Shown here: positions 7,945 to 15,707 of the stretch, one piece after another | How the letters are laid out: every line of letters starts with the position of its first letter | How positions within the stretch are numbered: position 1 is the first letter of the stretch | From: Streptomyces sp. AM 2-1-1 | GTDB taxonomy: Bacteria > Actinomycetota > Actinomycetes > Streptomycetales > Streptomycetaceae | Reading direction: 5' to 3' | Assembly: GCF_029167645.1 (NCBI RefSeq) | Contig: NZ_CP119147.1 | Location: 3,410,001-3,474,000, forward strand | DNA: 64,000 bases | Program-made: the position numbers and the translations under genes | Notes under the pieces: model-generated | What the model was told of the DNA's origin: nothing | The model's input: only the letters and a program-made list of their open reading frames with translations | Databases searched by the model: none

Positions 7945-7957
7945 CGTTCCCTCTTCG

Positions 7958-8476
7958 TCATCGGTCTTCCGAGGCGTCGCCCGCGTCCGGGCCGGTCCGC
8001 GCGGCCCGGGAGAGCAGGGCGCGCAGGCGCTCCTCGTCGCCGGGGGTGAGCGCCGAGACGAAGCGGGCGAGGACGGCCTCCCGGTCCCGTTCCGCGTCGA
8101 GCACCCGGCGCATCCGCAGGGCGGCGAGGCCCGCCTCGTCGGAGGCGTTCGCCCAGGTGTAGGAGCGGCCCTCGCGGGTGCGGGTGACCGCGTTCTTCGC
8201 GTGGAGGCGGGAGAGGATCGTGATGACGGTCGTGTAGGCGAGCCCGCCTCCGAGGCGGTCCCGCACCCAGCCCGCCGTCACCGGCCCCGCGCCCGCCCGC
8301 ACCGCGGCGAGCACCTGGGCCTCCAGTTCGCCCTGCCCCCGCCTGCGCGGCCGGGCCTCCTCCGGCCGGGACTCCTCCGGCCGGGCTTCCTCCGGCCGGA
8401 ACTTCTGCGGCAGGGCTTCCTCCGGCCGGGCGCCGACGCCCGGCGGAACCTCCTCGTGCTGTCCGGCGTTGTCCAT
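7958..8476 (-). CDS. BlaI/MecI/CopY-family winged-helix repressor
   Basis: A 172-residue regulator. Residues 55-130 form the BlaI winged helix, including AGWVRDRLGGGLAYTTVITI and HAKNAVTRTREGRSYTW. The tail (about 135-165) is the dimerisation region cleaved in homologues. Residues 20-48 are an unusual extension built from PEEARP/PEESRP repeats, encoded by a GC-rich tandem repeat at about 8351-8440. The ATG at 8476 has AAGGG upstream. A longer frame reaches 8650 but its extra residues are not family-like and cover the operator. It precedes the M56 gene and faces terB across a BlaI-like palindrome. Confidence 0.85.
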   Translation of the reverse strand: MDNAGQHEEVPPGVGARPEEALPQKFRPEEARPEESRPEEARPRRRGQGELEAQVLAAVRAGAGPVTAGWVRDRLGGGLAYTTVITILSRLHAKNAVTRTREGRSYTWANASDEAGLAALRMRRVLDAERDREAVLARFVSALTPGDEERLRALLSRAARTGPDAGDASEDR

Positions 8477-8599
8477 CCGGTGTCCGCCCTTCGCGCGAGC
8501 TCTCGCAGTCACGGCGGGGCGGCCCGGGCCCTGCTCACGATCGCCGCATCCTACTGAGCCGCCTTGCGGGGGCAAAGCCCGCCGGGTCGAGCACCGTCT

Positions 8600-8615
8600 T
8601 CTACACGTCTGTAGA
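8600..8615. promoter_or_regulatory. putative BlaI operator
   Basis: TCTACACGTCTGTAGA is a perfect inverted repeat (TCTACA-N4-TGTAGA). It contains the ACA/TGT half-site geometry known for BlaI/MecI-type operators. It lies between the divergent BlaI gene and terB, 49 bp before the terB ATG, so one site could control both directions. The assignment is by resemblance and position. Confidence 0.6.
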
Positions 8616-8664
8616 GTTCCCTTCGGTTCAGGCAACGCACCACGAAGCAACGTATGGAGACGTC

Positions 8665-9120
8665 ATGGCCCTGTGGGACCGGCTCAAGGAATCCGCCTCG
8701 ACGATGCAGACGCAGCTGGAGGCGAAGAAGAACGACCTGAAGAGCGGGGCGTTCCGGGACGCGAGCATGGCGATGTGCGCCCTGGTCTCGGCGGCCGACG
8801 GCTCCATCGACCCGTCGGAGCGCCAGCGGGTCGCCCAGCTGATCATGAGCAACGACGTCCTGCGGAACTTCCCGGCGGACGACCTCCAGCGCCGCTTCAA
8901 CGCGTACGTCGACAAGCTCACCGCCGACTTCGCCTTCGGCAAGGTCAGCGTGCTCCAGGAGATCGCCAAGGCCAAGAAGAAGCCGGCCGAGGCGCGTGCG
9001 GTCATCCAGATCGGCATCGTCATCGGTGGCGCCGACGGCGACTTCGACAAGTCGGAGCAGGCCGTGGTCCGGGAGGCGTGCTACGCGCTCGACCTGCCGC
9101 CGCACGAGTTCGACCTCTGA
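8665..9120 (+). CDS. terB: TerB-family tellurite resistance protein
   Basis: A 151-residue soluble helical protein. It shows the two TerB repeats with acidic metal-binding turns, SAADGSIDPSER and GGADGDFDKSE, and starts MALWDRLKES as is common in Streptomyces TerB proteins. The family is linked to tellurite resistance and to membrane-associated stress responses, binding metal ions. No other ter genes are adjacent, although the VWA protein at 28 kb belongs to the same stress-protein world. It is divergent from the BlaI/M56 operon with a BlaI-like operator between, so control by BlaI is plausible but unproven. Confidence 0.85.
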   Translation: MALWDRLKESASTMQTQLEAKKNDLKSGAFRDASMAMCALVSAADGSIDPSERQRVAQLIMSNDVLRNFPADDLQRRFNAYVDKLTADFAFGKVSVLQEIAKAKKKPAEARAVIQIGIVIGGADGDFDKSEQAVVREACYALDLPPHEFDL

Positions 9121-9207
9121 GCGACCGGCCCCCTGTCCGGCCCGCGCCCGGCCCCCGGGCAGAGTCCGGGCCCGGCGCCCCCGGGCTGAGTCCGGGCCCG
9201 CCACGAC

Positions 9208-9235
9208 ACGCCCCGGCCCGCCACGGCCGGGGCGT
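9208..9235. terminator. hairpin between convergent terB and PucR genes
   Basis: Arms ACGCCCCGGCC (9208-9218) and GGCCGGGGCGT (9225-9235) pair perfectly over a 6-base loop. Just before it are two near-identical copies of CCGGGCAGAGTCCGGGCCCG-type sequence, at about 9157 and 9181. Confidence 0.6.
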
Positions 9236-9296
9236 CACCGTCCTCGCCCCTCCCGCTCACCCGCCCCACCCCCGCGCCGCCTTCGCCCGGGCGGGA

Positions 9297-10370
9297 TCAG
9301 AGTTCGTTCGCGGGCCAGTCCAGCAACCGGGCGCCGATGACCGCCGTCTGCAGGGTGTAGCGGTGCGTCGGGTCGGCCGGGTCGGAGCCGGTCAGCTGGT
9401 GGATGCGCTCCAGCCGGTACGTCAGGGCCCGGACGCTGAGGGAGAGACGGCGGGCCGTCTCCGCCGCCACGCACCCCGCGTCGAAGTACACCGAGAGGGT
9501 CAGCAGCAGCGGTTCGGCACCGCCCCGGGCCTTCTGGAGCGGGCCCAACTGGCTGCGGACCAGGTCCGCCATGGCCTGCCGGTCCCTGGTCAGCACCGGA
9601 TAGACCAGCAGATCGGCCGCGTGCAGCACCGGATCGTCGAGCGCCATCCGCTGGGCCAGTTCGAGGGCGTCGAGCGCCTCGTCGTAGGAGTGGACGACGC
9701 CGCCCGGCCCGTGGTGCGGGCGGCCGATCGCGACCTGTCCGCCTCCGGTGGCCGCGTGGGACTGCTTGGCGAAGTAGAGCAGCACGTCCGGCTGGCTGCC
9801 CGGGGCGATGCAGACCAGGCGGCCGTCCTTCGTCGTCAGCAGGATCTTCCGCCCGCTGAACCGGGCCAGCATCGCCGCCTCCACCTTGCGCGGCGCCGCG
9901 TCCGTCTCGGTGTACGCCTCCGGACCCGAGGCCACGGCGACGGCGTGCGCCCGCGCGAGCCGCAGCCCGAAGCGGGTGGCCCGCTCGGCGAGCCGGCCGA
10001 GATCGCTCCGCCCGTACAGCAGGTCGTCGATGAACTCGCGCCGCGCCGCCTCCTCCCGGCGCACCGTCAGCCTCTGCGCCCGCTCGAAGCCCTCGGCGAA
10101 GGCGTCCACGGCCTGCTCCACCGCGGCGAGCACGGCGTCCGTCGTGCCCGCGCCGCCGCCGGCCGCCGTCTGCGGCCACTGCGCCCGGGTCGTCGCGAGG
10201 TGGAGGGTGACCAGGGCACGCAGCTGGTGACCGGCCTCCGCGGCCGCACGGCCCAGGGCACGACGGTCCTCCAGCTCCTCGCGCGTCAACCGCCGCCCCG
10301 TCTCCGCCACTTCGGCCAGGACCCGGACGTAGTCGCCCAGCGCCTCCACGGGTATCCGCGGCTCCGCCAT
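9297..10370 (-). CDS. PucR/CdaR-family transcriptional regulator
   Basis: A 357-residue regulator. The middle (about 120-260) is the degenerate GGDEF-like domain typical of PucR/CdaR proteins. The C-terminus (about 290-355) is the HTH_30 domain, with DAGCVAAETARRLSLSVRAL and YRLERIHQLTG. Family members sense purines, sugars or other small molecules, and the effector here is not evident. The start is set at ATG 10370 (MAEPRIPVEAL), preceded by GGGGAGGGG. The frame extends upstream to 10508 without family-like sequence. It is convergent with terB and divergent from the broken membrane gene at 10.75 kb. Confidence 0.83.
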   Translation of the reverse strand: MAEPRIPVEALGDYVRVLAEVAETGRRLTREELEDRRALGRAAAEAGHQLRALVTLHLATTRAQWPQTAAGGGAGTTDAVLAAVEQAVDAFAEGFERAQRLTVRREEAARREFIDDLLYGRSDLGRLAERATRFGLRLARAHAVAVASGPEAYTETDAAPRKVEAAMLARFSGRKILLTTKDGRLVCIAPGSQPDVLLYFAKQSHAATGGGQVAIGRPHHGPGGVVHSYDEALDALELAQRMALDDPVLHAADLLVYPVLTRDRQAMADLVRSQLGPLQKARGGAEPLLLTLSVYFDAGCVAAETARRLSLSVRALTYRLERIHQLTGSDPADPTHRYTLQTAVIGARLLDWPANEL

Positions 10371-10752
10371 GGTGTTTCCCCTCCCCGAACTCCCCGTTGG
10401 TTTGCGCGTGTATATGTATCGCACAGCCGTGCGTGCCGGTACCCGGCAACTCCTCCCCTCCAGCACTGCCGGACTCCGGCAGTGCGCGGAACCCCTCCCG
10501 GATGGCACGATCCGTTCAGCACCACACGGGGGAACAACGGGGGGATACGGGGGAATCGGGGGGAACGGCCCGGCTGTCGGGCTCCGGCGACGGGGCGCGG
10601 CTCCGGGTCCGCCCCGCCCCTCCCGCCATCCGACCGCTCGGTCGCTCGATCACCCGCCGCGGTTCTTGCCGCCCCGTGAGCACGGAACGCGATCACCAGC
10701 CTGACCACGACACCGTGCCGTACCGGCGGAGCGCCGCGTCCGAGGAAGTGGC
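10371..10752. other. intergenic region with promoter(s) and G-rich track
   Basis: This 382-bp divergent gap contains the PucR promoter region and the G-quadruplex motif listed separately. The AT-richer GCGTGTATATGTATCGC at about 10407-10423 is a plausible promoter core for the PucR gene. No small gene is evident. Confidence 0.4.
10528..10563 (+). other. G-quadruplex motif
   Basis: Four runs of 5, 6, 5 and 6 guanines (10528-10532, 10539-10544, 10549-10553, 10558-10563) are separated by loops of 6, 4 and 4 bases. This satisfies a stringent G4 pattern on the plus strand. It sits in a divergent promoter region, where it could affect transcription in either direction. Confidence 0.6.
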
Positions 10753-11548
10753 GTGCTCCGGGCACGGCGCGCGCATCCGCCGGGGGTGGGTACGACGCAC
10801 GCATTCCTCTACGCGGCCACGGGGTTTCCCGCCGTCCTGTTCGGCGCCGCCCTGGTGGTCGTCCTCTGCTTCTGGCTCGCCGTGCTGGCAGGGGCCGCGG
10901 CGCCGGAGGATTTCGACGCCGACCTGGACACCTCGTCCACGCGTTTCGCCGGTGTCCCCGTCAGCGTCTCCGTCTCCCTGCTGGTGGTCGTCGCCTGGAC
11001 CACCAGCCTCGTCGGCAGGCTGCTCCTGCACCACAGCGGCACCACCGGCGCCCTCCGCGCCGTCCTCGCCCTCACGGTCCTCGCGGGCTCGCTCCTCGTC
11101 CCCTGGGCCGTGGTGAGCGCGGCTCTCACGCGTCTCGCCCTTCGCCGCTCGTCACCCCCGCCACGAAACCAGGCGCCTCCCCCCCTGCCCGGGGCCCGCC
11201 CCTTCCGCCTCCGCCCCTTGCCCGGCGTCCGCCGTCGGCCCGCCGTCTCCGCGGGCCGCACCCGCAGAGGTGGGCGCCGCTCCGGTGGCGCCCCACGCGC
11301 GGACCCGGGTCCGCCTCCTCCACGGATCCGCCGACGCGGTCGGGCCGCTCCGGATCTCCCCGCGCGGGGCGGAGGGGCCGCACCGGCTGCCGCCGTACGA
11401 CGCGGACGGGCTCTTCCGCCTCTCCCCGTACGACGCCTACCGCGACGCCGGACCCGCCGCACGGCCCCGTCCCACCCCGCACCCCCACCGCCCCGGCCCG
11501 CACCACCCGGCTACTCGCTCCCCACGGGCAGCCCGCCCCGCCCGGTGA
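10753..11548 (+). pseudogene. OB-fold/YqiJ-like membrane protein, apparently frameshifted
   Basis: From GTG 10753 (GAGGAAG upstream) the frame encodes FLYAATGFPAVLFGAALVV, an acidic loop and a second hydrophobic pair. This matches the N-terminal membrane half of a Streptomyces family that I recall ending in an OB-fold domain with an FxVxPYDA tail. The reading frame then becomes Pro/Arg-rich without family resemblance. A tail-like segment (YDADGLFRLSPYDAY) appears in another frame at about 11398-11442. The middle OB-fold is missing. I read this as a decayed gene with at least one frameshift and a deletion. A truncated but working two-helix protein is possible. Confidence 0.5.
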
Positions 11549-11636
11549 ACCACAGGCGGTCCAGGCACCCCGGCCCCAGGTCCCGCGCCCGTCGCGAAGA
11601 TCACCGACTCCCCCACCGACCCGTCAGGAGCAAGGC

Positions 11637-13658
11637 ATGCTGGGTTTCGTGTCCCCTCTCCCCCAGCAGTCGCAGCGCCCCCAACGGCCCCCCGTCACCG
11701 GCCACATGCTCGTCTGCGGTGACGACGCGCTCGCCCGGCGGCTCGCCGTGGAGCTGCGGTACGTCTACGGGGAACGCGTCACCCTGATCCTCCCGGCCGA
11801 TCCGGACACCACGCAGCCCGAACTCCCGATGACCCAACGGGACCGCGCCTCCGCCCTGTTCGGCCGGATGTCGGCGGCGATGAGCCGCAACGGCGCCGGC
11901 GCCACCACGCTGAACGGTGTCGGGTCGGGTGACAGCGACACCAACGCCGGAGTGGAGTCCGTCCTCATCCTGGAGGCGGCCGAACTCTCCGACGACGTCC
12001 TGGTGGAGGCGGGCATCGACCGGGCCGCCGCCCTCGCCCTCGTCTACGAGGACGACGAACGCAACATCCGGGCCGCGCTCACCGCCCGGCGCCTCAATCC
12101 GCGCCTGCGGCTGGTGATCCGCCTCTACAACCGCAAGCTCGGTATCCACCTGGAGACCCTGCTCGACCAGGCCGCAGCCGTCGCCGCACCCGGTCTCGAC
12201 CCGGCCACGCTGGACGCGAGCACCACGGTCCTCTCCGACGCCGACACCGTCGCCCCGGCCCTGGCCGCCACCGCGCTGACCGGCAGCAGCAAGGTCGTCC
12301 AGGCGGAGGGTCTGCTGCTGCGGGCCGTCGAACGCACGCCACCCGGCCCCGGAGAGCGGGCCGACCCCGGCCTCTGCACCCTCGCACTCCTCTCCGCCAC
12401 CAGCGTCGACCCGGCCGGCGCCGAGGGGTCCGACACCAGCGGCGACGAAGGCCCCCGCCTGCTGCCCGACGAACGGTCCGTGGCGGCGGCGACCGGGCGC
12501 GGCACGGTCGTCCTGGAGACCGTCAGCCGAGCGGCCCCCGACCGGCCCGCCGTCCGGATGGGCGGCAGGGGCGCCCCCTTGAGCCAGGTCTTCTCCCGGC
12601 GGCTGCGCTGGTCGGCGCTGGGGGTCGCGGTGGCGGTGGTCGCCCTGGCCGTGGCCTCGGTGCGGACCACCGGCGACAGCGCACTCCACGCGGTCTACCT
12701 GACGCTGCTCGACCTCTTCGGCATGGGCGACCCGGCGGACGACGCGGCGCCCTCCGCCCGCAAGATCATCCAGCTGCTCTCGGGGGTGGCCGGACTGCTG
12801 CTGCTCCCGCTGCTGATCGCGGCGGTGCTGGAGGCCTTCGGCACCCTGCGCACCGCTTCCTCGCTCCGCCGCCCGCCGCGCGGCCTCTCCGGTCACGTGG
12901 TCCTGCTCGGCCTGGGCAAGATCGGCACGCGGGTCCTCGTACGCCTCCGCGAGCTCGGCATCCCCGTGGTCGTCGTCGAGGAGGACCCGAACGCCCGGGG
13001 CATCCCGCTGGCCCGCTCCCTGCACGTGCCGACCGTCATCGGCGACGTCACCCAGGAGGGGGTCCTGGAGGCGGCGAAGATCGGGCGGGCCCGCGCCCTG
13101 CTCGCGCTGACCAGCATCGACACCACCAACCTGGAAGCAACGCTCTACGCCCGGTCGATCAAGCCGGACCTGCGGGTCGCGCTGCGCCTCTACGACGACG
13201 ACTTCGCGACCGTCGTCTACCGCACCCTGCGCACCGCGCACCCGCAGGCCACCACCCGCTCCCGCTCGGTGACCCACCTCGCCGCCCCCTCCTTCGCCGT
13301 CGCGATGATGGGCCGGCAGATCCTCGGAGCCGTACCGGTCGAGCGGAAGGTGATGCTCTTCGCCGCCCTCGTGGTGGGCGGACATCCGCAACTGGAGGGC
13401 CACACCGTCGCGCAGGCGTTCCGGGCCGGCGCCTGGCGGGTGCTGGCCCTGGACACCACCCCGCCCGTCGAGCGTGTACCGGACCTGGCCGCCGCGCCCC
13501 TCTACGAAGCCGGCGCCCGGCAGGGCACCTCCGGACTCATCTGGGACCTGCCGCCCGGTTACGTGCTCCAGGCCGACGACCGGGTGGTGATCGCCGCCAC
13601 CCGGCGGGGGCTGGCCGAGCTGTTGCGCAGGGAGCGGGCCACGACCGTACGGCGCTGA
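11637..13658 (+). CDS. double TrkA-N (RCK) membrane protein, potassium-channel-like
   Basis: A 673-residue protein with two Rossmann-type RCK domains around a membrane unit. The first domain (about 20-230) has a disrupted nucleotide loop (VCGDDALAR). Membrane helices lie near 325-342 and 377-400, with a short pore-like hydrophobic segment between (SALHAVYLTLLDLFG). The second RCK domain starts with an intact VVLLGLGKIGTRV at 421-433 and continues VVVVEEDPNARG. This resembles two-helix ion channels gated by NAD-binding RCK domains, but the TVGYG potassium filter is absent, so conductance is uncertain. Start ATG 11637 has AGGAG upstream. Not in an evident operon. Confidence 0.75.
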   Translation: MLGFVSPLPQQSQRPQRPPVTGHMLVCGDDALARRLAVELRYVYGERVTLILPADPDTTQPELPMTQRDRASALFGRMSAAMSRNGAGATTLNGVGSGDSDTNAGVESVLILEAAELSDDVLVEAGIDRAAALALVYEDDERNIRAALTARRLNPRLRLVIRLYNRKLGIHLETLLDQAAAVAAPGLDPATLDASTTVLSDADTVAPALAATALTGSSKVVQAEGLLLRAVERTPPGPGERADPGLCTLALLSATSVDPAGAEGSDTSGDEGPRLLPDERSVAAATGRGTVVLETVSRAAPDRPAVRMGGRGAPLSQVFSRRLRWSALGVAVAVVALAVASVRTTGDSALHAVYLTLLDLFGMGDPADDAAPSARKIIQLLSGVAGLLLLPLLIAAVLEAFGTLRTASSLRRPPRGLSGHVVLLGLGKIGTRVLVRLRELGIPVVVVEEDPNARGIPLARSLHVPTVIGDVTQEGVLEAAKIGRARALLALTSIDTTNLEATLYARSIKPDLRVALRLYDDDFATVVYRTLRTAHPQATTRSRSVTHLAAPSFAVAMMGRQILGAVPVERKVMLFAALVVGGHPQLEGHTVAQAFRAGAWRVLALDTTPPVERVPDLAAAPLYEAGARQGTSGLIWDLPPGYVLQADDRVVIAATRRGLAELLRRERATTVRR

Positions 13659-13727
13659 GCGGACGCGGGCGGTGCCAGACCCTGGTCCGCCGGGTTCCAC
13701 CGGACGCGGTGGTGTCCGAACCCGATC

Positions 13728-13839
13728 GGGGCCGTGTCCTGATCGGGGCCGTGTCTCTGCGGACGCGGTGGTGCCCTCAACCGGTGGGGCCGTGTTTCAC
13801 GTGAAACACGGCCCCACACACGGCCCCACACACGGCCCC
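13728..13839. repeat. symmetrical array of GGGGCCGTGT repeats flanking parS
   Basis: GGGGCCGTGT lies at 13728-13737, 13745-13754 and 13786-13795. Its complement ACACGGCCCC lies at 13806-13815, 13818-13827 and 13830-13839. The right-hand copies are in 12-bp tandem register. parS sits exactly in the middle. Confidence 0.75.
13793..13808. other. parS centromere-like site (ParB binding)
   Basis: TGTTTCACGTGAAACA matches the Streptomyces parS consensus at every base. It forms the centre of a longer perfect palindrome spanning 13784-13817 (17-bp arms), so the same DNA could also act as a terminator hairpin for the RCK protein gene. ParB binds such sites and segregates the origin region. Confidence 0.85.
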
Positions 13840-13961
13840 ACCCGGACGGCTCCCCCGCCCGTCACCCGATTGGCGGACATCGGCTCCCCGTCGGTTTCCC
13901 CCCGTGGCGTAATGGGCTGTGTTGTCCCCACACGGCACGACCGCAGGAGAGGGAGAAGCCC

Positions 13962-14789
13962 ATGCCCGTCTGCACCACACGTGACGGAGTAGAGATCTTC
14001 TACAAGGACTGGGGGCAGGGGCGGCCCGTGGTCTTCATCCACGGCTGGCCCCTGAACGGCGACGCCTGGCAGGACCAGCTGAAGGCCGTCGCGGACGCCG
14101 GCTTCCGCGGCATCGCCCACGATCGCCGGGGCCACGGCCGCTCCACCCCGGTGTGGGACGGGTACGACTTCGACACCTTCGCCGACGACCTCGACGACCT
14201 GCTCACCCAGCTCGACCTGCGGGACGTGACCCTGGTCGCGCACTCCATGGGGGGCGGGGAGCTGGCCCGGTACATCGGCCGGCACGGCACCGGACGGATC
14301 AGGTCGGCCGTCCTGCTCTCCGCGATCACCCCACTGATGCTCCAGGGACCGGACAACCCGGAGGGCGTCCCGCAGAACGTCTTCGACGACATCAAGAAGG
14401 GCATCCTGACGGAACGTTCGCAGTTCTGGAAGGACACCGCCGTGGGCTTCCACTCGGCCGACCGCGAGGGCAGCAAGGCCACCCAGGGCAACCAGGACGC
14501 CTTCTGGTTCATGGCGATGGCGGAGGCCATCGAGGGCGGAGTCGCCTGCGTCGACGCCTTCGCGTCCACCGACTTCCACGAGGACCTGAGGAAGTTCGAC
14601 ATCCCCACCCTCGTCGTCCACGGCGACGACGACCAGATCGTCCCGATCGACGCCACCGGCCGCAAGACCGCGAAACTGGTGAAGGACGCCACCCTCAAGG
14701 TCTACGAGGGCGGCTCGCACGGCATCGCACTGGTGCCGGGTGACAAGGAGAAGTTCAACCGGGACCTGCTGGACTTCCTCGCGAAGTGA
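13962..14789 (+). CDS. alpha/beta hydrolase (non-heme chloroperoxidase-like)
   Basis: A 275-residue cytoplasmic hydrolase close to the bacterial non-heme halo/perhydrolase group. Catalytic triad residues are visible: Ser95 in AHSMGGGE, Asp224 in HGDDDQIVP and His253 in GGSHGIAL. FIHGWPLNGD at 25-34 supplies the oxyanion region. Members hydrolyse esters or make peracids from acetate and peroxide, and the natural substrate is usually unknown. ATG at 13962 has GGAGAGGGAG upstream. Promoter sequence must lie in the repeat region around parS. No cofactor-binding site is seen. Confidence 0.88.
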   Translation: MPVCTTRDGVEIFYKDWGQGRPVVFIHGWPLNGDAWQDQLKAVADAGFRGIAHDRRGHGRSTPVWDGYDFDTFADDLDDLLTQLDLRDVTLVAHSMGGGELARYIGRHGTGRIRSAVLLSAITPLMLQGPDNPEGVPQNVFDDIKKGILTERSQFWKDTAVGFHSADREGSKATQGNQDAFWFMAMAEAIEGGVACVDAFASTDFHEDLRKFDIPTLVVHGDDDQIVPIDATGRKTAKLVKDATLKVYEGGSHGIALVPGDKEKFNRDLLDFLAK

Positions 14790-14877
14790 CCACGCCGGGG
14801 CGGGCGGCGCCGGGACCGCGTACCCGCCCCCGCTCCTCGGCCGCTGCCGTCCCGTGCCGCCCCGTCACACTGGGCCC

Positions 14878-15651
14878 ATGTTCTCGGACGCGGACGCCGC
14901 AGCCCTGTACGACGTGCTGAGCCCCTGGGATCCGGGGGCCTGGCCCGCCGACGCCTTCTACACGGCGCTGGTCGACGACGCGGACTCCGTCCTGGACGTG
15001 GGCTGCGGCACCGGCGCCATGCTCACCCGCGCCCGGGAACACGGCCACACCGGCCGTCTCGTCGGGGTGGACCCGGACCCGGCGGCCCTCGCCCGCGCCC
15101 GTCGGCGTACCGACGTCGAGTGGTTCGAGGGCACGGCGGCGGACGTGGACCGGCCGGAGGTACGAGGAGGCGGAGAGGGGCGGCGGCCCGGGTTCGCACT
15201 GGCGACGATGGTGAGCCACGCCTTCCAGTGCCTGGTGACCGACGAGGAGGTGCGGGCCTCGCTGATCGCGGTCCGCGCCGCCCTCCGTCCCGGCGGGCTC
15301 TTCGCCTTCGAGACCCGGCACCCGCGGGCCCGCGCCTGGGAGGAGTGGGGCCCGGACCGTGCCACCACCGTCGAGGACCCGTCCGGCCGCCGGCTCCGGG
15401 TCGCGCACGAGGTCGCTTCGGTGACGGAGGGCGGCGTGGTCACCTTCACGACCACCACGTCGAGCACCGGCCCCGACGCCGCCGTCCTGCGCACCGACCG
15501 CTCGCGCCTGCGCTTCCTCGACAAAACGTCGCTCGACCGCCTCCTCGCCGGGGCGGGCTTCCAGATCGAGGGCCGGTACGGGGACTGGGACCGCACCCCG
15601 GTCACGGGGGCGAGCCGCGAGATCATCACGCTGGCCCGCCGCCCCGCCTGA
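14878..15651 (+). CDS. class I SAM-dependent methyltransferase
   Basis: A 257-residue methyltransferase with motif I VLDVGCGTG at 38-46, the acidic strand-2 end GVDPDP, and a later LRPGGLFAFETRHP. The domain at the C-terminal side (YGDWDRTPVTGASREIITLARR) is typical of small-molecule methyltransferases with unknown substrate. The start at 14878 (MFSDADAAALYD) is chosen because the family begins there. The frame remains open upstream to 14740 but overlaps the hydrolase gene. No strong ribosome binding site is seen. It is convergent with trpS. Confidence 0.8.
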   Translation: MFSDADAAALYDVLSPWDPGAWPADAFYTALVDDADSVLDVGCGTGAMLTRAREHGHTGRLVGVDPDPAALARARRRTDVEWFEGTAADVDRPEVRGGGEGRRPGFALATMVSHAFQCLVTDEEVRASLIAVRAALRPGGLFAFETRHPRARAWEEWGPDRATTVEDPSGRRLRVAHEVASVTEGGVVTFTTTTSSTGPDAAVLRTDRSRLRFLDKTSLDRLLAGAGFQIEGRYGDWDRTPVTGASREIITLARRPA

Positions 15652-15707
15652 GCCGGGGCGCACACGCACCGCGGACGGACCGTGTCCTCACCGTGCCCGC
15701 GGCCGCC

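Larger units (their letters stand above)
13659..13961. other. repeat-rich intergenic region around parS
   Basis: No gene. CGGACGCGGTGGTG occurs twice (13701-13714, 13760-13773). GGGGCCGTGT occurs three times left of the parS centre and, inverted, three times right of it (see separate entries). This makes the region strongly symmetrical. Confidence 0.6.

Noticed and set aside
8469..10679. Plus-strand frame of 736 codons spanning terB to the PucR promoter
   Set aside because: It overlaps terB in another frame and the PucR gene antisense. The sequence is low-complexity Arg/Gly/Pro.
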